A stretch of DNA of 17,211 nt from CAYGZA01 sp964354135 (GTDB lineage Bacteria; Planctomycetota; Planctomycetia; Pirellulales; Thermoguttaceae): positions 1 to 17,211 of the forward strand of contig CAYGZA010000115.1 of the NCBI GenBank assembly GCA_964354135.1, written 5' to 3'. This document shows, one piece after another, positions 1-6,962 of the stretch (its first letter is position 1; each line of letters starts with the position of its first letter). The position numbers were made by a program, and so were the translations under genes. A model generated the notes under the pieces. It saw only the letters and a program-made list of their open reading frames with translations, did not search any database and was not told where the DNA came from.

Positions 1-1211
1 TCGATGTCGGCGCAGCCCACGTTTACCTCGACGCCGTAGTTGCCGATATGTTCAATGCCGCCGCCGGTGACGGCGCATCGCTCGGCGTAATCAAACACGA
101 GCGCGCCGGGCACTTCGATTCCGGCCTGTAGCGACGAGGCATAGTCGGCCGGCGGCTGCCACTCGGTATGAGAAAACGTGATGCCTTCGAAGCGGAGGTC
201 GTGCGCCGCCGCTCCCGGGCGCCCGACGACGCGCACCACTTGCGCTAGTCGCGGCGCGACGATCTCGGCGGATGTTACGTCTTCTCTTGGCCGCGGCAGA
301 TAGTAAAGCCGTCCTTGCGGGCGATCGAGATACCACTGGCCGGGAGTGTCCAGCGCCTCAAACACGTTCTCCACCCAATAGACCGAGGGCCTGGCGGTGC
401 CGTCGCCGGAGACGGCAGACGAGACGAGAGCAAACAGGCTCGGGCGGTCGAAGGTGACCGTGCGAGTGCTGCCGCTTGCGCTCTCGATCGGCAGCCGGTT
501 GTCCAACCACCGCGTGATCCCCACAACTTCCACGTCCCGCAGATTGCGCCAAGTAGGCACGATGTTCCCCGGGGCATAGACGAACTGCTTCGTCGGACTC
601 CTGAGAAAGTCGCCGGTATAGCCCGGCAGAGACTCGATGCGGTATTCCCCTTCTTTCGGCAGCCTTGTCCGCGGCCGGCGCTGGCCGTTCACAAAAAGCT
701 GCCGGAAGTTCCACTTGCCTTCCTTCACCTCGGGAATGTCCACGATCCATGCCTTCCGACCGTTGGCCTCACCCCAACGGCCGCCCGCGAGACGACGTCC
801 CCCGCTAAGAACCACTTTCTCTCCCGCTGCCACAGCGTAAACCACCGGAGCTTTCTCCGTTCCGGAATCCTCGGGACCGAACACCAGCGGCGAGTCGAGA
901 TAGTACGTCCCGCCTCGGAGCACCACGCGTACGGGCCGTGGCTCCTTCTGCGTCTTGAGCAACGCCCGAACGGCCTCACGAGCGCGGGCCACCGTCGCCA
1001 GTGGCCCGTCGTTCTTGCCCGGATCGGCCAATCTGCCCGACCAGTTGTCGTGGCCCCTGGGAGAGACGAAGAAGTCCGCCGTGGCCGCCCTCGCGGTCGG
1101 CGCCTGGGCAAACGCCGTGCATGGTCCGTGCAGCCCCTCCGGCGCAGTGCCCATGGCGAGGTGAACACTGACAATCACGGCGCAAGCCAGCGAGTTCTTG
1201 GCAGGTCTCAC
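1..1211 (-). CDS. Right-handed parallel beta-helix protein, possible glycoside hydrolase (5' part; runs off the window edge)
   Basis: The reading frame is open without a stop from a GTG at 1211 to the left edge, giving 403 codons of an incomplete protein. GTG is chosen because AAGGAG lies 7 nt upstream; the first in-frame ATG (codon 20) has no comparable site. The first 40 or so residues are a weak Sec-like leader. Residues 48-59 (FVSPRGHDNWSG) and 99-117, containing RGGTYYL and a GPEDSG block, are the hallmark N-terminus of large extracellular beta-helix proteins that are often annotated as glycoside hydrolases; residues 169-184 carry the FRQLFVNGQRRPRTRLP-type block seen in the same proteins. 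GH141 (fucosidase/xylanase) and GH120 enzymes share this fold, but the catalytic part lies beyond the window, so no activity is assigned. It follows the 1379-2764 gene on the same strand after a 167-bp gap filled by a palindromic element. Confidence 0.8.
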   Translation of the reverse strand, partial: MRPAKNSLACAVIVSVHLAMGTAPEGLHGPCTAFAQAPTARAATADFFVSPRGHDNWSGRLADPGKNDGPLATVARAREAVRALLKTQKEPRPVRVVLRGGTYYLDSPLVFGPEDSGTEKAPVVYAVAAGEKVVLSGGRRLAGGRWGEANGRKAWIVDIPEVKEGKWNFRQLFVNGQRRPRTRLPKEGEYRIESLPGYTGDFLRSPTKQFVYAPGNIVPTWRNLRDVEVVGITRWLDNRLPIESASGSTRTVTFDRPSLFALVSSAVSGDGTARPSVYWVENVFEALDTPGQWYLDRPQGRLYYLPRPREDVTSAEIVAPRLAQVVRVVGRPGAAAHDLRFEGITFSHTEWQPPADYASSLQAGIEVPGALVFDYAERCAVTGGGIEHIGNYGVEVNVGCADI

Positions 1212-1218
1212 GAAGACT

Positions 1219-1224
1219 CTCCTT
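1219..1224 (-). promoter_or_regulatory. Shine-Dalgarno site that fixes a GTG start
   Basis: AAGGAG on the minus strand sits 7 nt before the GTG at 1211. It is the best ribosome binding site in this stretch and decides the start of the beta-helix gene to its left, which otherwise would be called from a weaker internal ATG. Confidence 0.7.
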
Positions 1225-1240
1225 GCACGTTGCCTTCGAT

Positions 1241-1382
1241 CTAGTGGGCCGACGCACCTGTTCTGACATCTTGGGTGGCATGCCGTCACGGGCGCAGCCC
1301 AGGTCGGCATGCGACATGCCCACCCGACGCTTCGCGTCGTGAGGGCATGCCACCCATCAAATCAGGTGCGTCGCCCTACTAG
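1241..1382. repeat. Palindromic MITE-like element with nested inverted repeats
   Basis: Outer arms 1241-1260 and 1363-1382 are inverted repeats matching at 18 of 20 positions, and both ends read CTAG. Inner arms 1272-1290 and 1338-1356 match at 18 of 19 (TGGGTGGCATGCC core). In the middle, 1325-1339 is a perfect CGACGC-TTC-GCGTCG hairpin. The whole 142 bp can fold into one long cruciform or RNA hairpin. No transposase lies inside. A non-autonomous MITE or a REP-like unit fits best. Its right end supplies the TAG stop codon of the adjacent gene. If transcribed, the fold could also attenuate read-through from that gene into the next one. Confidence 0.65.
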
Positions 1383-2764
1383 GTTGCTTTTGGGGACAAG
1401 TTCCGGTTTCGCAGATCCGATATCGCCGTGGCGAATCCTTCGATCCGGTTGTCGGTGCAGCGGATGTCGCGGGTCTGGGCCCCGATGAGGATGCCGATCC
1501 GGGAGGCTGGCTTTCGGGTCTCCCTAAGCTCGTTCTTGATCACCGCGACCGACTCCGTTTCGCCGTTAATGTCGATGGCAACGCCCTTTTCCGACCCGCT
1601 GTCGACGATGCGGTTTCGCTCGATGCGGTTCCGGTGCGGCGCAAACGCCTTGTTCCCGCCGCGGAAGTGAATGCCGGCCAGGCCGCTTCGCCGGATGTCG
1701 TTGTCGCGGATGAGGTTGTCCGAATCGCGGTGACCGATGGTCATGCCGTAGGAGCAGTCCTCAATCACGTTCTTTTCGTACAGCCCATGCTGTGCGCCCC
1801 AGCAAAAGTAGATGCCCTCGGCAGAGCGCTGCATTTTGTTGCCCCGGACGATCGAACGTTGCGACCCGGAGCCCGAGTGAACGGCCAGCCTGGCGCCGTC
1901 GTGGAGGTGGCAGTTTTCCACGACCACGTCGTGTGAAATTCCCCAGACGATGCCGTCGCAGTAGAAATCGCGCACCGTCACCTCGCGGATTGTGATGCGA
2001 TTGGAGCTATCCAGGCGGATGCTGCCGTCGTCGAACGCGCCCTTGTCGAGCATCTCATTGTGGGCCTTGTTGCCATCCAGAGCGAGGTTCTCGACGACGA
2101 TGTCGGCGACGTTGCTGCATTGCAGAAGCGAGAAATTCGTGGCGATTTGCGGGTCGCCGCCGAGGTGGAAACGCTCCTCCAGGCGACGATCGAGTTTGAA
2201 GCGATTGCCGGAAGAGGCGACGAGCGTTCGCTGGACGATGTTCGTGCCCTTGCCGTAGGGGTCCTTGCTCACCAGCCGGACGCCGCCGCCGACCTGAAAC
2301 CCCTTGGGGTCGGCCAGGGTGACCTCCTGATCCCAATGGTCGCCGTCGACGATCAGCTTCGTGGTGACGGACGGTTCCTTGACGAGCACCGAGTCTGTCC
2401 CGCTCCCCAGGAGGCGGACTCTCGACTGAAGGAAAACCGAGTTGCGCATCCGGTACGTGCCCGGCAGAACACGCACGGTGCCGCCTCCCAGCCGCGCGAC
2501 GTAATCGACAGCGGCCTGGATCACTCGATCCGTGGTGCCGACGAGGTCCGCTTTCCTCGGGCCGACCGTGATCGTCAGGCGCTCGAGCCAGTCGGGTTCG
2601 ACGGAATCACCGGAGATCGCCCGCGGGTTCATGTTCTTGGGGAGTTCGTCGGCCAGCACAAGAGCTGCGCCCAACGCGCCGGCGGCCAAACCGCTGACGG
2701 CTCGCAGGAATTGCCTGCGCTCGAATGTCTGCGGCTGAAATCTCTGGGGATTGCGCGGTGTCAT
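1379..2764 (-). CDS. Tat-exported right-handed parallel beta-helix (pectate-lyase-like) protein
   Basis: A 461-aa protein. The ATG at 2764 is preferred over upstream in-frame ATGs because AAGGAG lies 6 nt before it and because a twin-arginine leader follows: R16-R17 in RRQFLRA, then an Ala/Gly/Leu-rich stretch to about residue 38. Residues about 74-122 (QAAVDYVARLGGGTVRVLPGTY, then RVRLLGSG) match the N-terminal cap of the pectate-lyase-3-like beta-helix superfamily. From about residue 200 to the end, short repeats of the type N.I..c..GI/v.ENc.l form successive coils (for example VVENCHLHDGARLAV, YEKNVIEDCSYGMTIG, RIERNRIVDSG). Likely a secreted polysaccharide lyase or hydrolase; no catalytic residues can be assigned by eye. 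It starts 14 bp after the 2779 gene, so the two are probably cotranscribed. Its stop codon lies in the palindromic element 1241-1382. Confidence 0.85.
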   Translation of the reverse strand: MTPRNPQRFQPQTFERRQFLRAVSGLAAGALGAALVLADELPKNMNPRAISGDSVEPDWLERLTITVGPRKADLVGTTDRVIQAAVDYVARLGGGTVRVLPGTYRMRNSVFLQSRVRLLGSGTDSVLVKEPSVTTKLIVDGDHWDQEVTLADPKGFQVGGGVRLVSKDPYGKGTNIVQRTLVASSGNRFKLDRRLEERFHLGGDPQIATNFSLLQCSNVADIVVENLALDGNKAHNEMLDKGAFDDGSIRLDSSNRITIREVTVRDFYCDGIVWGISHDVVVENCHLHDGARLAVHSGSGSQRSIVRGNKMQRSAEGIYFCWGAQHGLYEKNVIEDCSYGMTIGHRDSDNLIRDNDIRRSGLAGIHFRGGNKAFAPHRNRIERNRIVDSGSEKGVAIDINGETESVAVIKNELRETRKPASRIGILIGAQTRDIRCTDNRIEGFATAISDLRNRNLSPKAT

Positions 2765-2778
2765 GGTGTTCTCCTTGC

Positions 2779-5700
2779 CTAGAAGTAGTTGATCGTTCCC
2801 TCGGGGATCCAGGAGAAGTCCGTGGTAAGGACCACTTCGTCCACGTCGAGACCCGGGGTGATGTTCGAGAGAGTACACTCGTGCTCGCCGGCCGGGAGAG
2901 CCACGCGCAACGCCCGCGGATCGAGCTGGCGGTCCAGCGGCACCTGGGTCCAGAACCAGCAGTAGGCTTGCTCCGTCTTGCCCCACATGCTTTGGGCTAC
3001 CCGCGCGTCATACCAACCGACTTTGACCCCGACATGCTCAGGCACGATGGATTTGCCGTCCAGCGCGAAATGTGGGGAAATCTCGCCGTCGCGGCTGCGG
3101 ACTCTCAGCCACACCACATAGGTCCCCGCCTCCTGCGCAGTCACCTTCCATGTAAGCGCAGCGCGCTTGGCGGGGAGTTTGCGAATCCGCTCGCCCAACG
3201 CATACGGGTTATCCGGGAACGAGTTGTCATCGCCGGGCACTCCTACGCCCACAAAGCGTGCGCCGGAGCACTGGGCGTCGTTGCCGATCACCTCCAGAGA
3301 AGGCTCTTTTCCCCTCATCTCCAGCTTGGCTTTGGCCGCCGCCAAGTGCAGGGTGCGGATCGTCTTGGCCTCCGTCGTGGCCGTTGCGATCGTGCTGGCG
3401 GCGCTTTCGTTGCCGTAACGGTCCACGGCCGTTACGGTGTAGTAGTACGCCGTGCCGGCTTTCAGGCCCCAATCCAGAAATGGCGGCGCCGAGGGGGAGC
3501 CAACGAGGTTCTTCTGAGCAGAGGCCACGTCCTGACTCATGGACGCATACACGTTGTAGTAGGCGACGTCGAGGTCCGGCGAGGGCTGGCAGGAAAGCAG
3601 GATCGCCGCGGAATCGGCCTTCGTCGCGCGCAGGTCCTTCGGCGCTTGCGGCGGCGCGTTGTCCACCGCGCCTTCCGCACGCGGCCGCCCAGTGGCGTCC
3701 GTCGTCAAGGCAAGCGAGTCAATCTCGATGGAATGATTGCGCAGCGTCACGACGGCGTCCATCCGGCCGTCCCGCGCGGCAAAGCGGACAGGTTTGCCGG
3801 CCTCGTCCCTGGCGCAGACCCACGTCCAGTTGTCGCTCGCCGTACGGGCGGATGCCGGTGTCTTGCCGACCTGGACCGCAGCTTGCCCTTCGGAGGTCCG
3901 CTGCGCCCGGCGCGCGCGAATCCATAAGACGAATTGTTTATCCACGAGCGGCGCCGGCGCCGTAAAGTTCCAGCCTAGCCGTCCGTCCTTCTTCAGCTTG
4001 GCGGCCAAGTAAGGGTCCTGCGCAACATAATGCCAGCCTGTGGCCGACATCTCCCTGCGCTCTACGACCGGAGTCTCCAGCGTCAGCGTCTCGGCTTCGG
4101 CATAGAACCAGCGCGGGGCGTCGCCGGCGCTGACCGCCGCTTCCGCACTATAGAGGCTCGCCAGGCCGGAATGCTCGACGGCAGTGACGACGTAAAAGGC
4201 AGGCCCCTCCGCCGCAGGGAGCTTCCAGCGGCAATCTCGGACCGGTTCACGGTTGACTTGCTCGTAAGGACCGCCGCTGGTCCGGGAAGAATGCACGAGG
4301 TAGCCCTTAGTCTCGGCACAAAGCGGCGCGGGCTCCCACACCAGGTCGCCGCCCTCCACGCGCGTCTTGACCGGCGGCTTCGGCGGGGCGATGACCATGA
4401 TCAGAAGGTCCGGGTTGTCCAGCAGCGTCGTCTTCGAGGCGATCTTCGTCCCGTCGGGACTGAGCTGCCCCCAGGCCATGGAGTAATAGTCCAGGCTCTT
4501 GGCAAAATGGAATCCGAGGAAGTCCTGCCCGCGGCCGTCGGCGCGCACGCGCACGAAATGCTGGCCGAATTCAATCGTGAACCAGTCGTCGGTAGGGCCC
4601 CAAGAGGCGTAGCCGTTGTAGCCCAGGTTTCCGCCGAGATCCATGAAGGGCGCCGGATCGTAGAGCTTCACCTCGCGTCCGTCCGGGTGCGTCACGCTCC
4701 CATACGGCCGGGCCAGGTATTGCTCCGACTTGCTCGCATCGGCGTGCCCCGCCCGCGCCATGTTGGCCCAGTGCTTTCGATCCCCCATCGTGCCCACGCG
4801 CGTGACGCCGCCGTCCTTGTCCAATCGGTAGACGTGCTCGCGCGAGTAGAAGATGTCCGGGAATCCGGTGCTGAAGTACATCTCGTCGATGGCCGTGCCG
4901 GTCGGCGGCTCGAAGACGACATTCCTCCTGCCGGAGCCGTCGCGCTTGATGGTGAACCCGGTGTGCCGGTCGGGATTGACGATCACCAGGCGATGGGACC
5001 ACGGACCCGGCCGGACCACGATACCCTGCTGTCTGTACCAGGGCCCGAGTTGCGCGAGCACCTTGCGCTGGCCCGTTTCGGCATTGACCTCGCACAACTG
5101 GCCCGGATCCGCCTGGACGTCGTAGTAATAGACGTCGGGATTCCACGGCGACCAGTGGTGATTGAAGGAGTAGTATTTCGCCAGCGGAACGATCGCTGTT
5201 CCGTCAGTCCGCGTGGCCCAGAACATGGTCTTGGGGTAGGAGGACTCCAACCGATCACTGGTGGAGGCAAGCCACTTTCCGTTGAAGCTGAAGATCCATT
5301 CGAGGTTGTGATAGTAATGGCCCTCGCCGGAGCGGTCGCGCGTCAAGAGCCAGAGCGGCGCTGCGGTGGACGTGTCGCGAAAGACGACCCGCTCTCCCCG
5401 ACATTTGTCTCGGGCGATCAACTCGTAGGGCTTAATCCCGAAACGCCGCGCCCGCAGCGCCCCCAATCCCTGGTCGGGAAGCGGCTCCTTGATCTTCCAG
5501 GTCAAGTAGTGCGGCTGGGCCGAAGCGACCTCCTTGACGATCTCCAGCCGCCGGAAGAAGACCTTCTTGCCCGGGGTCTTTTCCGGAACCCCGAAATAGA
5601 CGCCGACATCACCGGGCGCCGTTGTCGAGAACGGTATCTCCATCCGCGTCCAATCTGCGGTCGGTCGGATCCTCTGCTCGATGGGGACGCTGCTGTTTTC

Positions 5701-6687
5701 GTTGGGCACGGGCACGCGGACGTAGAAGGTCGAGTCAATGTCTCCCTTCGCTTCGAGGCGATACCGATAGCTGTCGCCCTGGCGGACCTGGACCCCGGTG
5801 CTCATCCAGCCGCTGGCCCGGTCGGCGGCCACTTTCACCACGGCCTCGCCTCCTTCTCGCAGAACGCGGTATCGGGCGGGCGCCTGACGATCCCCGCTCC
5901 ACCACGGGTAGAATCCGGCGGCGCTGGGCTGTCCCTCGAACTCCGCATTGGGGAGCAGGTTCTTGCGGCCGAAGTACAGGCGGCCAAAGCCGGTCGGACC
6001 GGAGTAGTCCCGGACTGCCGGCCAGACCACAAGGCGGGTCGGATGGGCCGGGTCGCCCGGGCGAAAGTCGCTCCAGACCTCGCGCCCGAGACGCAAGGGG
6101 AGGAAATCTCCCGCCAGCGGCGGTTTACCGACGCCCAGCTCTTCCAGCGGGATGCGGATCTCCGTCGTCCACGAGTCCGCGCCGATCTTGGTGCGAGTCA
6201 GCCAAGCCGAGTTCCACGCCTTGCCCGGCGAGTTGGACAACAGGTTCTTGTAGTCTTCGTGGACGTCCTTGGTATTCGTGATCAGGTGAACGCATTCGCC
6301 GGGCTCGTTGGTGTGGCCGATGAAGACTTCCAGGCAGTCGTCTTCCCAGACGCCGTCGTCCGGTTTTCCGGCGGCCTTGAGCTTCTCCGGGTGCGGCTCC
6401 GCGCACCAGACGGCCAGGTACAAATAGCGGTCGTCGTGCAGCGCCTTCAGCCACGTGGCGCGGAACGGGGCGCCGCCGCTCTGCGGATCAATGAAGCTCT
6501 CGACCCGTGCGGCGGTCTGCCAAGCCGGGTCGGAGAGATCGCCGTCGATCTTAGGCGGCGTCGCCGTCCGCGGCGCAACGGCTTCGTCCGATGCCAGGCG
6601 TTCCGCAGAAGCCGAGTGTAAGGCTGTGCCCAAAAGCCAGAGCGTCCCCAAGATCACGAAGCGTACGCGGTCATTGCACGGCAGCAT
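2779..6687 (-). CDS. Giant secreted mosaic: CBM9-like, beta-propeller, two FN3 and carbohydrate-binding modules
   Basis: A 1302-aa protein. An in-frame ATG at 6696 would add three residues, but its AGAAGG would then touch the start codon; from 6687 the spacing is 9 nt, so 6687 is preferred. Modules by eye: signal peptide 1-28; CBM9-like (PKIDGDLSDPAW, DDCLEVFIGHT, TTEIRIPLEELG) about 44-240; a CBM4/9-like sandwich starting NLLPNAEFEG about 244-385; a TolB/WD-like propeller about 425-770 (HHWSPWNPDVYYYD, ASWGPTDDWFTIEF, LSPDGTKIASKT); an FN3 domain about 775-850; a carbohydrate-binding sandwich about 860-998; a second FN3 about 1013-1105 (YYNVYAS, YYYTVTAVDRYGNES); a second sandwich about 1115-1290. 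Both sandwiches end in a similar V/L-LTTD motif. It probably binds a polysaccharide outside the cell. Whether the propeller is catalytic is unknown; PL22-type lyases are propellers, but no metal-site pattern was confirmed. Cotranscribed with the Tat beta-helix gene. Confidence 0.85.
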   Translation of the reverse strand: MLPCNDRVRFVILGTLWLLGTALHSASAERLASDEAVAPRTATPPKIDGDLSDPAWQTAARVESFIDPQSGGAPFRATWLKALHDDRYLYLAVWCAEPHPEKLKAAGKPDDGVWEDDCLEVFIGHTNEPGECVHLITNTKDVHEDYKNLLSNSPGKAWNSAWLTRTKIGADSWTTEIRIPLEELGVGKPPLAGDFLPLRLGREVWSDFRPGDPAHPTRLVVWPAVRDYSGPTGFGRLYFGRKNLLPNAEFEGQPSAAGFYPWWSGDRQAPARYRVLREGGEAVVKVAADRASGWMSTGVQVRQGDSYRYRLEAKGDIDSTFYVRVPVPNENSSVPIEQRIRPTADWTRMEIPFSTTAPGDVGVYFGVPEKTPGKKVFFRRLEIVKEVASAQPHYLTWKIKEPLPDQGLGALRARRFGIKPYELIARDKCRGERVVFRDTSTAAPLWLLTRDRSGEGHYYHNLEWIFSFNGKWLASTSDRLESSYPKTMFWATRTDGTAIVPLAKYYSFNHHWSPWNPDVYYYDVQADPGQLCEVNAETGQRKVLAQLGPWYRQQGIVVRPGPWSHRLVIVNPDRHTGFTIKRDGSGRRNVVFEPPTGTAIDEMYFSTGFPDIFYSREHVYRLDKDGGVTRVGTMGDRKHWANMARAGHADASKSEQYLARPYGSVTHPDGREVKLYDPAPFMDLGGNLGYNGYASWGPTDDWFTIEFGQHFVRVRADGRGQDFLGFHFAKSLDYYSMAWGQLSPDGTKIASKTTLLDNPDLLIMVIAPPKPPVKTRVEGGDLVWEPAPLCAETKGYLVHSSRTSGGPYEQVNREPVRDCRWKLPAAEGPAFYVVTAVEHSGLASLYSAEAAVSAGDAPRWFYAEAETLTLETPVVERREMSATGWHYVAQDPYLAAKLKKDGRLGWNFTAPAPLVDKQFVLWIRARRAQRTSEGQAAVQVGKTPASARTASDNWTWVCARDEAGKPVRFAARDGRMDAVVTLRNHSIEIDSLALTTDATGRPRAEGAVDNAPPQAPKDLRATKADSAAILLSCQPSPDLDVAYYNVYASMSQDVASAQKNLVGSPSAPPFLDWGLKAGTAYYYTVTAVDRYGNESAASTIATATTEAKTIRTLHLAAAKAKLEMRGKEPSLEVIGNDAQCSGARFVGVGVPGDDNSFPDNPYALGERIRKLPAKRAALTWKVTAQEAGTYVVWLRVRSRDGEISPHFALDGKSIVPEHVGVKVGWYDARVAQSMWGKTEQAYCWFWTQVPLDRQLDPRALRVALPAGEHECTLSNITPGLDVDEVVLTTDFSWIPEGTINYF

Positions 6688-6764
6688 GATGCGCATCCTT
6701 CTGTCGCAAAGATTCTCTTGCCGGAATAACGGTGACGTCGTTCATCCACGCAGAGCATTTGGCA

Positions 6765-6889
6765 ACAGTCTACCGCACAAGACGGACGGTAGCCAGAGTC
6801 GGCTTGACGGCACCCCGGCGGCGGGGAGGCAGCGTCCAACGAGGCCCCCGTCGGATCGTGAGGGAGCATCTCCACTTGACCTTTGCCTC
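6765..6889. repeat. 125-bp intergenic repeat, copy A
   Basis: This segment aligns without gaps to 9172-9296 at 112 of 125 positions. The longest identical blocks are at the two ends, about 21 bp each (ACAGTCTACCGCACAAGACGG on the left; ATCTCCACTTGACCTTTGCCT on the right). The 13 mismatches fall at all three codon positions, so it is not a conserved coding segment. It lies between the DUF4838 stop and the start of the 1302-aa gene, ending 77 bp before that start. Copy A also has a CTACCG/CGGTAG inverted repeat (6770-6775, 6787-6792) that copy B lacks. Apart from this repeat I see nothing definite in 6688-6962; no strong promoter or terminator is visible. It may be a control or leader element of the leftward genes, or a remnant of a duplicated upstream region. 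Confidence 0.85.
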
Positions 6890-6962
6890 AACCAGCGCCG
6901 ACCAACTGTGGCAGCGCACAAGGCCCTCACAATCCGTCCGACGCAGTGCCGGAGGCAAGGCA

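Noticed and set aside
1241..1382. CRISPR-like or tandem repeat reading of the GCATGCC-rich stretch
   Set aside because: The copies are inverted and nested, not regularly spaced direct repeats, so a palindromic element explains them better.
2765..2986. Upstream extension of the Tat beta-helix protein (74 residues)
   Set aside because: It overlaps the end of the 2779-6687 gene, and the ATG at 2764 has AAGGAG at 6 nt and a twin-arginine leader right after it.
4030..6621. Open frame of 863 codons on the + strand
   Set aside because: It lies wholly antisense to the 1302-aa gene, whose domains are clear. The composition (Arg/Gly/Pro/Ala-rich, no family motif) is that of a GC-rich shadow frame.
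6890..6962. Terminator after the DUF4838 gene (TGCC-GGA-GGCA)
   Set aside because: The stem is only 4 bp and no T-run follows on the transcribed side.
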